Below are positions 26,043-33,238 of a stretch of 35,672 nucleotides of DNA, in pieces; the first letter of the stretch is position 1; each line of letters opens with the position of its first letter. Below the pieces are notes generated by a model. It was not told the origin of the DNA and ran no database searches. It was given only the letters and a program-made list of their open reading frames with translations. The stretch is taken from NCBI GenBank assembly GCA_027307325.1, contig DAHUXE010000112.1, forward strand, positions 1 to 35,672, in the 5' to 3' direction. The stretch comes from Gammaproteobacteria bacterium (GTDB lineage Bacteria; Pseudomonadota; Gammaproteobacteria; Steroidobacterales; Steroidobacteraceae). A program made the translations under genes and the position numbers.

Positions 26043-26872
26043 AGGAGACTGCCGAGCTGCGCGCGACGGTCGAGGCCGCGTTCGAGAGGCGCGCCGATCT
26101 TTCCCCGAGAAATCTCCCGCCCGCGCTCGCCACGGCGCTCGAGGAGTGCCTGGCGCTGCTCGACAGCGGGCAGCAGCGGGTCGCCGAGCCGCAGGGCGGC
26201 GGCTGGCTGGTGAACCAGTGGCTGAAGAAGGCGGTACTCCTTTATTTCCGCACTCATGACAACCGGGCGATCGACGCCGGCTTCACCCGCTTCTTCGACA
26301 AGGTGCCGCTCAAGTACGCGAACGCGAGCGAGGCGGAGCTGCGCGCCGGAGGCGCGCGCATCGTGCCGCACGCCATCGTGCGCCGCGGCGCCTACATCGC
26401 CCCCGACGCGGTGCTGATGCCGAGCTACGTGAACATCGGCGCCTACGTCGGCGCGGGCACCATGGTGGACACCTGGGCCACCGTGGGCTCGTGCGCGCAG
26501 ATCGGCCGCAACGTGCATCTCTCGGGCGGCGTCGGTATCGGGGGCGTGCTCGAGCCGCTGCAGGCGAGCCCGACGATCATCGAGGATGACTGTTTCATCG
26601 GGGCGCGCTCCGAGGTCGTCGAGGGTGTCGTGGTCGGGGCCGGCTCGGTGATCTCCATGGGAGTGTTCATCGGCCAGAGCACCCGCATCTACGACCGCAC
26701 GACCGGCACGATCCTGCAGGGGCACGTGCCGGCGGGGTCGGTGGTGGTCTCGGGAACGCTGCCCTCGGCCGACGGGCGCTACAGCCTCTACTGCGCGGTC
26801 ATCGTCAAGCGCGTCGACGCGCAGACGCGCGCCAAGACCTCGATCAACGAGCTGCTGCGCAGCGCCGAGTGA
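26039..26872 (+). CDS. dapD: 2,3,4,5-tetrahydropyridine-2,6-dicarboxylate N-succinyltransferase
   Basis: Succinylates tetrahydrodipicolinate in the succinylase branch of lysine/meso-diaminopimelate synthesis, and so supplies peptidoglycan cross-linking residues. It has 277 residues. A helical N-terminal domain is followed by [18 protein letters not shown], then a left-handed beta-helix with [40 protein letters not shown] and [19 protein letters not shown], all family signatures. The start is the GTG at 26039, in a GTGA overlap with glnD, implying translational coupling. It converges on the ModE-like gene with only 25 bases between stops. Confidence 0.97.
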   Translation: MKETAELRATVEAAFERRADLSPRNLPPALATALEECLALLDSGQQRVAEPQGGGWLVNQWLKKAVLLYFRTHDNRAIDAGFTRFFDKVPLKYANASEAELRAGGARIVPHAIVRRGAYIAPDAVLMPSYVNIGAYVGAGTMVDTWATVGSCAQIGRNVHLSGGVGIGGVLEPLQASPTIIEDDCFIGARSEVVEGVVVGAGSVISMGVFIGQSTRIYDRTTGTILQGHVPAGSVVVSGTLPSADGRYSLYCAVIVKRVDAQTRAKTSINELLRSAE

Positions 26873-26892
26873 GAGCTGCGCCGGCGCGCGGA

Positions 26893-26916
26893 GCGGCTCA
26901 GCGCTCGCTGAGCCGC
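26893..26916. terminator. Hairpin between convergent dapD and ModE-like gene
   Basis: A perfect 10-bp stem (GCGGCTCAGC / GCTGAGCCGC) with a 4-base loop sits 20 bases after the dapD stop and covers the last codons of the convergent regulator gene. No T-run follows, so termination would be weak or Rho-assisted. Its position suggests a shared bidirectional terminator. Confidence 0.5.
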
Positions 26917-27296
26917 ACCAGCGGCGCGCCCCGGCGCCGGGCGCCCGGGATGCTGCGGCGCGCGAGCGGGGCGATCGCACGAAACGACCGCGCCGCGCGC
27001 TTCTGCACCTCGGTATCGAACTCGCGATAGGCGCGGATCAGGCGGCTGCCGAAGGGCGTGAGCCGCGCCCCACCCCCACCGCGCCCGCCCCTGGCGGTGA
27101 GCACCGCCCGCTCGCTGAAGCAGGCATTGAGGCTGGCGAGCAGCTGCCAGGCGCGCCGGTAACTCATGCCGAGCTCGCGCGCCGCCTGCGACAGCGAGCC
27201 GCTCGAGCCGATGTGCTCGAGCAGCGCGATCTTGCCGGGGCCTATGGCCTCATCCCGCCCGAAGTCTACCCGGAAGCGAATCGCCGGCACGTGCAT
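26898..27296 (-). CDS. Short ModE-like winged-helix transcriptional regulator (no molybdate-binding domain)
   Basis: A 132-residue DNA-binding protein that matches the N-terminal domain of ModE (COG2005 type). Residues ~20-85 contain KIALLEHIGSSGSLSQAARE, then LGMSYRRAWQLLASLNACF, a helix-turn-helix, and the diagnostic wing GGRGGGGARLTPFGSRLIRAY. E. coli ModE has GGKGGGGAVLT at this place. Full ModE (262 residues) carries C-terminal TOBE/MOP domains for molybdate; here only a basic Arg-rich tail follows, so molybdate sensing by this protein alone is not supported. MHVPAIRFRVD at 27296 is chosen as start; the longer upstream frame has no similarity. It is divergent from the porin gene and may repress it. 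Confidence 0.88.
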   Translation of the reverse strand: MHVPAIRFRVDFGRDEAIGPGKIALLEHIGSSGSLSQAARELGMSYRRAWQLLASLNACFSERAVLTARGGRGGGGARLTPFGSRLIRAYREFDTEVQKRAARSFRAIAPLARRSIPGARRRGAPLVRLSER

Positions 27297-27372
27297 GGCG
27301 CATACCTCCGGCGGCGATGCTACCGCACTCCACAGCCGCGGGCGGCGCGCGGTTGCGCCTGGGTCGGCGCCT

Positions 27373-27401
27373 CTGTCACGATATGTTTTGTCGAATATAA
27401 C
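27373..27401 (+). promoter_or_regulatory. Sigma-70-type promoter of the porin gene
   Basis: CTGTCA (27373-27378, four of six to the -35 consensus), a 17-base spacer and TATAAC (27396-27401, five of six to the -10). Transcription would begin near 27408. The short leader contains GGGGAAA, a ribosome site about six bases before the porin ATG. Spacing and position are good; it is unproven. Confidence 0.55.
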
Positions 27402-27402
27402 G
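27379..27402. promoter_or_regulatory. Candidate operator, AT-rich 8-8-8 inverted repeat over the porin promoter
   Basis: Half-sites CGATATGT and ATATAACG (reverse complement CGTTATAT) match at six of eight positions and are separated by eight bases. The repeat covers the whole promoter spacer and the -10. From memory, ModE operators are AT-rich inverted repeats with CG-flanked TAT half-sites, which this resembles. With a ModE-like regulator encoded 80 bases away, repression of the porin by that protein is a reasonable inference. Confidence 0.45.
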
Positions 27403-27422
27403 AGCCTCATGGGGAAACGACA

Positions 27423-28979
27423 ATGCGGTCTGTCCGGTGGTGCGTCCGCGCGGCGCTCGCTTCGACTCTCGCTTTGGCTCATGGGGCGCCCGCCACCGAC
27501 CTTGCAGCCTCTGAACAGGCGGCGGCTGCTCCCCCCAGCCCGGCCGGCTGTGCGAGCACCCATGAGTTCTTTACCACCGATTGCCCGCTGACCTGGCATG
27601 GCATCACCCTCTACGGCGCATACGACATCGGCGCGGGCTGGGTCAGCCACGGCTTGCCGGAGAACGGCTACAACTACGAAGGCGAATCGCTGCTCAACCG
27701 CAACGGCAATCACTCCCAGTTCCTCATCGCACCGAACAACCTGTCGCAAACGGGTCTGGGTATCAGGGTCAGGGAAGAGTTTCTCGACGGCTGGTACGCG
27801 GTGGCGCTCGCGTCGACCGGCATCAATCCGCACTCCGGGCAGTTTGCCAACATGGCAGCCACCAACACCATCAATGCGGGTCTCCCGCGGGCCAGCTATT
27901 CGATCAGCGGCGACGGCGCGCGCGCGGGCCAGACTTTCAATGACGAGATCTACGGCGGCGTCTCATCCGCGGCGTTCGGCACGCTGACCTTCGGTCGCCA
28001 GCGCGCGCTCGGTACCGACGCGATGCTCGCCTACGATCCGGCTGCTGGAGCCTATTCCTTCTCGTACATCGGCTATAACGGCCTGATGGCAGGTGGCGGC
28101 GACACTCAGGACACTCGTTGGGACGACGCTGCCAAGTATCGCCTCGCCTATGGCCCGGTTCATTTCGGCGCGATGTATAAATTCGCCGACGGCTCAGGCG
28201 GCTGCTACTCCACCAACTCAGGCTGGACGGCCGCCACCTGCACGCCGGAAGCGTCGCATGACACCGCCCTGGGGCTCGATCTCGGTGCAGAGTACGGCAA
28301 GCTCTCCGCCGAGCTCGTCTACCAGCGGGTCAACCAGGCGATCAGCGTCGTCAATCCCCTGCTCGGGCCTCAGAGTCCGACGCAACCGTATCAGTCGACC
28401 CTCGACAGCATCAATACCAACCCGATCACCGGCGCCAACCTGCTCGGAATGAGCAACACCGAGTATGGCATCGTGACTGACAACGCCGCCCTCATGGTCG
28501 CGGTCAGATACGCGTGGGGTCCGTTCAAGCTCTTCGGTGGCTATGAGCACATCCGGCAGGACAACCCGTCGCGCCCGCTGGGCGTGGGTGCCACGGCCCA
28601 GGGCGGTTATCTCCTGAGCGGCGTGGAAGACAACAATCTCGATTCCCCCAGGATCGTGCAGGTCTGGTGGACGGGGGTGAAATTCGCTTACGACGACAGG
28701 AGCGATATCACTCTGTCCTACTACCATCAGGAGCAGAACGACTTCCGCCGTCCACCGACCTGTGCCCCCGGGAACTTCCGCTCTTCCTGCGCAGGCACGC
28801 TCGACGAGGTTTCACTCTTCCTGGATCATCGCTTCACGAGTCGTTTCGACGTCTACGCCGGAGTTGCGTATTCCAACGTCAGCGGTGGTCTCGCCATCGC
28901 CATTCCTCACGGGCCGGGCGTCCCGTACTTCTACGACAACAACTCTGCGCCGACGATCGGCGGTCGGTTCAGCTTCTGA
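27423..28979 (+). CDS. Gram-negative outer-membrane porin
   Basis: A 518-residue beta-barrel porin of the general diffusion type. A signal peptide with likely cleavage after GAPA (residue 24) is followed by a short Ala/Pro-rich linker. The first strand begins LTWHGITLYGAYDIGAGWVS. Alternating strands run throughout, with porin-like segments AAFGTLTFGRQRALGTDAML and GPFKLFGGYEHIRQDNP. The last strand ends in Phe (IGGRFSF), the BAM recognition signature. Three close cysteine pairs (43/54, 261/273, 447/456) could form loop disulfides. The substrate cannot be named from sequence. The ATG at 27423 has a GGGGAAA ribosome site; an upstream in-frame ATG at 27213 would run through the regulator gene and is rejected. 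Confidence 0.92.
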   Translation: MRSVRWCVRAALASTLALAHGAPATDLAASEQAAAAPPSPAGCASTHEFFTTDCPLTWHGITLYGAYDIGAGWVSHGLPENGYNYEGESLLNRNGNHSQFLIAPNNLSQTGLGIRVREEFLDGWYAVALASTGINPHSGQFANMAATNTINAGLPRASYSISGDGARAGQTFNDEIYGGVSSAAFGTLTFGRQRALGTDAMLAYDPAAGAYSFSYIGYNGLMAGGGDTQDTRWDDAAKYRLAYGPVHFGAMYKFADGSGGCYSTNSGWTAATCTPEASHDTALGLDLGAEYGKLSAELVYQRVNQAISVVNPLLGPQSPTQPYQSTLDSINTNPITGANLLGMSNTEYGIVTDNAALMVAVRYAWGPFKLFGGYEHIRQDNPSRPLGVGATAQGGYLLSGVEDNNLDSPRIVQVWWTGVKFAYDDRSDITLSYYHQEQNDFRRPPTCAPGNFRSSCAGTLDEVSLFLDHRFTSRFDVYAGVAYSNVSGGLAIAIPHGPGVPYFYDNNSAPTIGGRFSF

Positions 28980-29520
28980 TCTTTGCGCTGCCGCCGGAGA
29001 GCGGCCGTCGGCGAGAAATGCGGCGCCTCCGGAGGAGGCGCCGCCGAACGGCCGGGCAAGGGGGGAAAACACGTCGAAGCCCGGCCCTGGGTACGCGCGC
29101 GCCGACGGGGAGGTCGGTCGATGCACGCGAAGCAAGGGCGACAATACCCTGCCAGGATTAACTGAAGACTAAAGAAAGATTAAATCCTGAATGTAACGAC
29201 AGGTTGCGCTGCGTGTCAGTCGTTCATACATGACCTGGCACACGTCCGAATCGTATTCCCGCCGCGGACCATTTGCGGCGCCCCTCATTCCAGGCGTAGC
29301 TGCGCGAACACCAGCGATTTCACCGCGTCGTACGGGCCGTGCGGTTCATGCGGATTCGTGCGATATAACTCCTGATACTGCGTGTCGTTTCATAACCGGA
29401 AGTTTCGGCGTTGCTGCAATCGCTCGCCGCGCAGCGCGCATGTGCCTGACGGCGGAACGATCCGTGACGCGGTCGGTCGTTATCGGAAATGACCACTGGC
29501 ATCGTCGAACCGACATGACA
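28980..29520. other. Gene-poor stretch downstream of the porin
   Basis: About 540 bases without a convincing gene. It holds the porin hairpin (29020-29044), a distinctly AT-richer patch at about 29150-29240 containing an imperfect inverted repeat (CAGGATTA at 29153 against TAAATCCTG at 29181), and mixed-composition DNA to 29520. An open frame runs on the plus strand from ATG 29230, but its first ~95 codons look random (no domain, rare-residue rich). No tRNA or clear small RNA was recognised. Confidence 0.5.
29020..29044 (+). terminator. Strong GC hairpin after the porin gene
   Basis: A perfect 11-bp stem (GCGGCGCCTCC / GGAGGCGCCGC) with a 3-base loop lies 41 bases after the porin stop. There is no T-run, so it may act as a transcript-stabilising 3' end or a Rho-assisted terminator. 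Confidence 0.5.
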
Positions 29521-30093
29521 ATGGCTCGCTCATCGATTCTGAGGTCGCGCTCGCCGGGCGCACGCGGAGTGTGCGGTTACTGCGGCGTGTTGGCGACGTC
29601 GGGCGTAGTCCGGCGCCTTACCCGGCGAGCGCGACCTCAGAGGCGGTGCCGGCGGATAGCCGAGGATCCGGGCGACCGCTTGCCACGGCGCGAGCCGGCC
29701 AGGCTCGCCGCGGGTGCGCTCGACGATCTCGCGGCGGCGGTCTGGGTGCAGGGCTACGATGCCGCCTGGCTCGGCGGCGACTGGCGGACGCTCGGGCGCC
29801 GGCTTGCCGCGGACGTCGCCTTGCTGTCGCCCGAACTTGAAGTCTGGCTCGCCGGTCGCAGGGCGGTGCTGACGCACCTGCGCGCGATGATGCGTGGTGC
29901 GCGGGTTCATGAGTACAACGCGACCGACCTCAAGGGGCTCTCCTCCGGCCCGGTCGGAATCATCAGCTACCGCTGGCAGCTCGACTGGACCCGCGCACGC
30001 AGGCGCCGGCAGAGCTTGGGCCGCGACCTGCTCGTGCTCCGCTCAGCCGCAGGCGAGTGGCAGCTGTTGCGCCGTCTGCCGCTGCGGAGTTGA
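29521..30093 (+). CDS. NTF2/SnoaL-like (DUF4440-type) protein, start uncertain
   Basis: The C-terminal ~120 residues form an NTF2-like cone fold of the DUF4440 type: VWVQGYDAAWLGGDWRTLGR, DVALLSPELEVWLAGRRAVL, RVHEYNATDLKGLSSGPVG, then IISYRWQLDWTRARRRRQ and LLVLRSAAGEWQLLRRLPL. Members are small enzymes or ligand-binding proteins; the activity cannot be assigned here. The domain begins only near 29740. ATG 29521 is given as start, but the first ~55 codons include both arms of a 21-bp inverted repeat and read as non-domain Arg-rich sequence. TTG 29680 would give a 137-residue protein of normal family size. An insertion may have replaced the original N-terminus. Confidence 0.65.
   Translation: MARSSILRSRSPGARGVCGYCGVLATSGVVRRLTRRARPQRRCRRIAEDPGDRLPRREPARLAAGALDDLAAAVWVQGYDAAWLGGDWRTLGRRLAADVALLSPELEVWLAGRRAVLTHLRAMMRGARVHEYNATDLKGLSSGPVGIISYRWQLDWTRARRRRQSLGRDLLVLRSAAGEWQLLRRLPLRS
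29538..29641. repeat. 21-bp perfect inverted repeat with 62-base spacer (palindromic element)
   Basis: Arms at 29538-29558 and 29621-29641 are exact reverse complements (outer part TCTGAGGTCGCGCTC). Just inside the left arm is a smaller 5-bp hairpin (CGCAC 29559-29563 / GTGCG 29571-29575). The whole 104-base unit could fold into a long stem with internal hairpins. No target-site duplication is obvious at its edges and no second copy was noticed in the window. It may be a miniature mobile element, a REP-type palindrome or a structured RNA; the sequence does not decide. Confidence 0.7.
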
Positions 30094-30149
30094 GGGTTTC
30101 GCGCGCACCATTGGGCGCGCCCTGGGCGACCATTTGTCCGGCCCGGTAA

Positions 30150-30338
30150 GGCCGTGTTCCAGGCGCGGGTCGCGGGCACGTGCGCGTCCCGAGGCTCCGC
30201 ACCGCGCTCGGCCTCGCCATCGCGCGCTCGGTGATCCTCGGGCACGGTGGGACGATCGAGCTGCTGGATCGCGAGCCGCACGGCCTGCTGGTGCGCGTCG
30301 TGCTGCCGGAAACGGGCGGCCAGGGCTGCCCTACTTGA
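30150..30338 (+). pseudogene. Remnant of a sensor histidine kinase (C-terminal ATPase domain)
   Basis: In one plus-strand frame the DNA reads LGLAIARSVILGHGGTIELL followed by DREPHGLLVRVVLPE and a stop at 30336-30338. This matches the G2 box and last strands of the HATPase_c domain of two-component kinases (typically GTGLGLAIARSIVEAHGGTI). The frame is closed upstream by a TAA at 30147, and sequence before LGLAI has lost the glycine-rich lid and the N, F and G1 boxes. No HisKA domain or response regulator is nearby. It is therefore a decayed 3' fragment. Its stop overlaps the end of the convergent efflux channel gene by eight bases. Confidence 0.65.
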
Positions 30339-31902
30339 GCGGATTGCTGCGGCTCAATGTGCGCTGGAACATGGCGATGATGGCCGGCTCGGGCCGGTGG
30401 ATCGGCGGCAGCGACTGGTAGTTCTGCCAGCCGCCACCCAGGCTGCGGTAGAGCTCGACGAACTCGTCCGCCACGGTCACCTGCGTCGCGGTGTACTGGC
30501 GCTCGATCTCGTATTCTTGACGCTCGGCATCCACCACGTTGAGAAAGTCGGTAACGCCGCGCTCGTAGCGCTGGCTGGCGAGCGAGACGGCGCGCTGGCT
30601 GGCAATCAGGGCGGTGGCCAGCTTGCTCAGGCTGAGCTGCGCCGCCGCGAACAGCTGCTTGTGGGTGTCCACGTCCCGCACCGCTCCCTGGATGGTCTTC
30701 TTGTAGTTGACCAGCAGCGCGCGCGTCTGCAGATCGGCGATCTCCACCTGCGCATCCAGCGCACCGAAGTCGAGCAGCGGCCACACCGCCGACGGCCCTA
30801 CCGACCAGATGCGCTCGCCGAGCACCGGCTGCCCCTTCAGGGATTGGCGCTGGAAGCCGATGGCGCCGGTGACCGCGAGCGATGGGAACAGGTTGGCGGT
30901 CGCGACGCCGATGCGCGCCGTGGCCGCAGCGAGCTGCCGCTCCGCCTCCTGGACGTCCGGACGGCGCCGCAGCAGCTCGACCGGCAGCCCGGCGTCGACG
31001 GAGGCCGTTGCCGTCGGGACCATGGCGGCGGTGGTGAGCTCCTTGACCAGATCTTCGGGAAACCTGCCGAGGAGCGTCGCGATGCTGTACTCCGCCGCGC
31101 GCACCTGTGCCTCGACCGGAGCGGTCTGAGCTTCCAGGCTCGCCAGCTCGCGCGTGGCGAGCGTGACGTCCAGCTCGTTGGTGATGCCGCGCTCGTAACG
31201 GATGCTGACGATGCGCAGCGACTCGCGCAGCACGCCGATCGCGGCTTCGAGTACCGCGGCGCGCACCTGCAGGCCGCGCAGCTCGACGTAGGCGCGCACC
31301 ACGTCGGCCACCACCGACACCAGCACGGCGTTGCGCGCCGCGAGCACCGACTCGGTGTCGTAGTGCGCGGCCTGGATCTCGCGGCGGTACCTGCCGAAGA
31401 TGTCGAGCTCCCAAACCGCATCGAAGCCGCCGGCTTCGTTGAGGTGCTGCAAGCCCGTGGCGTTGTCGGCCGAATGCAGTGCCGGTGCCACCCGGCCGCG
31501 CGTGAGATCACTCCCCGTGCCCCGCCCGGCACCCGCGGAGGCCTCCGCTTCGGGCAGCACTGTGCCGTAGATGCCCGCCTCGTAGACGCGCGCGGCCTGC
31601 AGGCGGTCGAGCGCAATCAGGACATCGGGATTGTCGCGGATGGCGCGCGCGACGAGTGCATCGAGCTCGGCGTCGTCGAGCGCATGCCACCACTGCGTGA
31701 TGTCGACCGGCGGCGCGGCCGCCGCCTGGGGCGCGCTGGCGGCCGCGGGGCTCTCCTGCGTGCCCAGCAGGGCGCGCAGCGCCGTGTAGTGCTCCGGCAT
31801 CTCGAGCTCCGGCGTATGGTAGCTGGGACCGGCCGCACAGCCCGCCAGCACCGCCAGCGCTGCAACAACCGGCGTCAGTGCGTACGGGCTGAGGCGGCTC
31901 AC
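30331..31902 (-). CDS. Outer-membrane efflux lipoprotein (NodT/OprM-type channel)
   Basis: The TolC-like exit duct of a tripartite RND pump. It has 523 residues. A lipoprotein signal ends in the lipobox LAGC (Cys22), so it should be lipid-anchored in the outer membrane. Two OEP repeats are visible: WWHALDDAELDALVARAIRD with NPDVLIALDRLQAARV, and later VELLRRRPDVQEAERQLAAA with ARIGVATANLFPSLAVTGAI. SVGPSAVWPLLDFGALDAQV and SQRYERGVTDFLNVVDAERQ are also typical. The start is a GTG at 31902, 13 bases after the adaptor stop, making it the last gene of the RND-adaptor-channel operon. No strong terminator is seen after its stop. Confidence 0.95.
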   Translation of the reverse strand: MSRLSPYALTPVVAALAVLAGCAAGPSYHTPELEMPEHYTALRALLGTQESPAAASAPQAAAAPPVDITQWWHALDDAELDALVARAIRDNPDVLIALDRLQAARVYEAGIYGTVLPEAEASAGAGRGTGSDLTRGRVAPALHSADNATGLQHLNEAGGFDAVWELDIFGRYRREIQAAHYDTESVLAARNAVLVSVVADVVRAYVELRGLQVRAAVLEAAIGVLRESLRIVSIRYERGITNELDVTLATRELASLEAQTAPVEAQVRAAEYSIATLLGRFPEDLVKELTTAAMVPTATASVDAGLPVELLRRRPDVQEAERQLAAATARIGVATANLFPSLAVTGAIGFQRQSLKGQPVLGERIWSVGPSAVWPLLDFGALDAQVEIADLQTRALLVNYKKTIQGAVRDVDTHKQLFAAAQLSLSKLATALIASQRAVSLASQRYERGVTDFLNVVDAERQEYEIERQYTATQVTVADEFVELYRSLGGGWQNYQSLPPIHRPEPAIIAMFQRTLSRSNPLK

Positions 31903-31915
31903 GCAGCTGCTCGCT

Positions 31916-33238
31916 TCAGCGACGGACGGTGGCCGCGGCCGCCGCGTCGGCGGGTCCCTCCGCCGACTTCGCCTTCACCAGCTCGCCCGCGGTGATCTGG
32001 CTGCCGACGTTGAGGACCAGCCGGTCGCCGGGTGCGACCCCGGATGACAGCTCGACCACGCTGCCGTCGTCGCGCCCGATGCGGACATCGCGAAAGCTGA
32101 TGCGGCCGGAGTCGTCGACGCAAGCCACCTGCGGACCGGCGGCGCGGAACACCAGCGCGGCCGCCGGCACCTCGACCAGCCCGCGCGGCGGCAGGCCGAA
32201 GCCGACCCGCACGTACATTCCGGGGATGAATTCGTTCTTGGGATTGGGTATGTCCACCTCGACGCGCAGCGTGCGCGCCTTCGGATTGATCGTCTCCGCC
32301 GTGCGGGTGATCTTGCCGACGTAGGCACGGGTGGCGCCGCCGTTGGACTGGATCTGCACCGGCGCGCTGCTGTTCAGCAGATCGTCGGCCGCGCTCTGCG
32401 GCGCGTCGACGAAGATCCGGATCGGATCGTTCTGCGTCATGACGTACAGCGGCGAGGTCGCCGAGGTGCTGCCCGCGGTCACCAGGTTGCCGATGTCGAT
32501 GTAGCGGTTGGTGATCACGCCGTCGTACGGGGCCGTCACCTTCTTGAACTGTGTCAATGCCAGGTACTGGTTGACGTGCGCCTGGTCGAGCGCCACGTCC
32601 GCCTCCGCGGCCTTGAGCCGCGCCACCGCGCTGTCGTAATCCGCCCGCTTCTCCTCGCGCTCCTGTTCCGATACCACCCCCTTGGGCGAGTCGCGCCAGC
32701 GCTCATAGGTCGTTCGGGCGAATTCGGCCTCGGCGCGGCGCACCAGGATCTGAGCGTCGGCCGCCTTGAGCTGTGCTTCGGCGGCGGCGCGCTGCGCGTC
32801 GAGGTCGGGGGTGTCGATGAGGGCCAGCACCTGACCGGCGTGCACCCGGTCGCCGATGTCGACGAACCACTTGCCCACGTAGCCGTTGACGCGCGCATAG
32901 ATGGTGCTCGAGTGCCAGGCGGCGGTCTCGCCGGGCAGGTACAGGTGCTGCACCGCCCCGACGGCGCGCGCCCGCACCACCTCGACCAGCGGAGCCGCGC
33001 CGGACATTGCCGCGGTCTCGCTGGCGACGCCGCGGGCCTTGATGTAGCGGGTGATGGATACCACCACGAAGGCGGCGGCGAATACCGCGGCGATGATGAT
33101 GGCCGCCTTCCTGAGCCGCGCACCGGTGCTCGCATCGAACCGCACCGACGCCGCTTGCAGCTGGGTCGCCGCGACGTCGTCGCCGTAGTCGCTCGGGCGG
33201 GTCTCCTCACGCGGTTCCAAGATGACTTCCTTCCTCAT
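31916..33238 (-). CDS. RND efflux periplasmic adaptor (HlyD/MdtA-type membrane fusion protein)
   Basis: Bridges the inner-membrane pump and the outer-membrane channel. It has 440 residues. A ~43-residue cytoplasmic N-terminus precedes one membrane helix (KAAIIIAAVFAAAFVVVSI, residues ~44-62). The barrel-sandwich (lipoyl-like) domain has ARVNGYVGKWFVDIGDRVHA then GQVLALIDTPDLDAQ. An alpha-helical hairpin follows (about 130-225), then VTAPYDGVITNRYIDIGNLV and the beta-barrel with PKARTLRVEVDIPNP and FIPGMYVRVGFGLP. The start MRKEVILEPREE at 33238 lies inside the end of the pump gene (32-base overlap). A longer in-frame start upstream would read through the pump gene and is not used. Confidence 0.95.
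   Translation of the reverse strand: MRKEVILEPREETRPSDYGDDVAATQLQAASVRFDASTGARLRKAAIIIAAVFAAAFVVVSITRYIKARGVASETAAMSGAAPLVEVVRARAVGAVQHLYLPGETAAWHSSTIYARVNGYVGKWFVDIGDRVHAGQVLALIDTPDLDAQRAAAEAQLKAADAQILVRRAEAEFARTTYERWRDSPKGVVSEQEREEKRADYDSAVARLKAAEADVALDQAHVNQYLALTQFKKVTAPYDGVITNRYIDIGNLVTAGSTSATSPLYVMTQNDPIRIFVDAPQSAADDLLNSSAPVQIQSNGGATRAYVGKITRTAETINPKARTLRVEVDIPNPKNEFIPGMYVRVGFGLPPRGLVEVPAAALVFRAAGPQVACVDDSGRISFRDVRIGRDDGSVVELSSGVAPGDRLVLNVGSQITAGELVKAKSAEGPADAAAAATVRR

Noticed and set aside
27213-27422. 70-residue N-terminal extension of the porin
   Set aside because: It would run antisense through the start of the ModE-like gene and hide the obvious signal peptide at MRSVRWCVRA.
29230-29520. 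Possible coding start at ATG 29230 for the NTF2-like gene
   Set aside because: The translated segment has no domain, uneven composition and unusual residues for this genome; more likely non-coding.
29559-29620. Integron attC site within the palindromic element
   Set aside because: The arms are perfectly complementary and lack the GTTRRRY/RYYYAAC core at the ends; no integrase or cassette genes are nearby.
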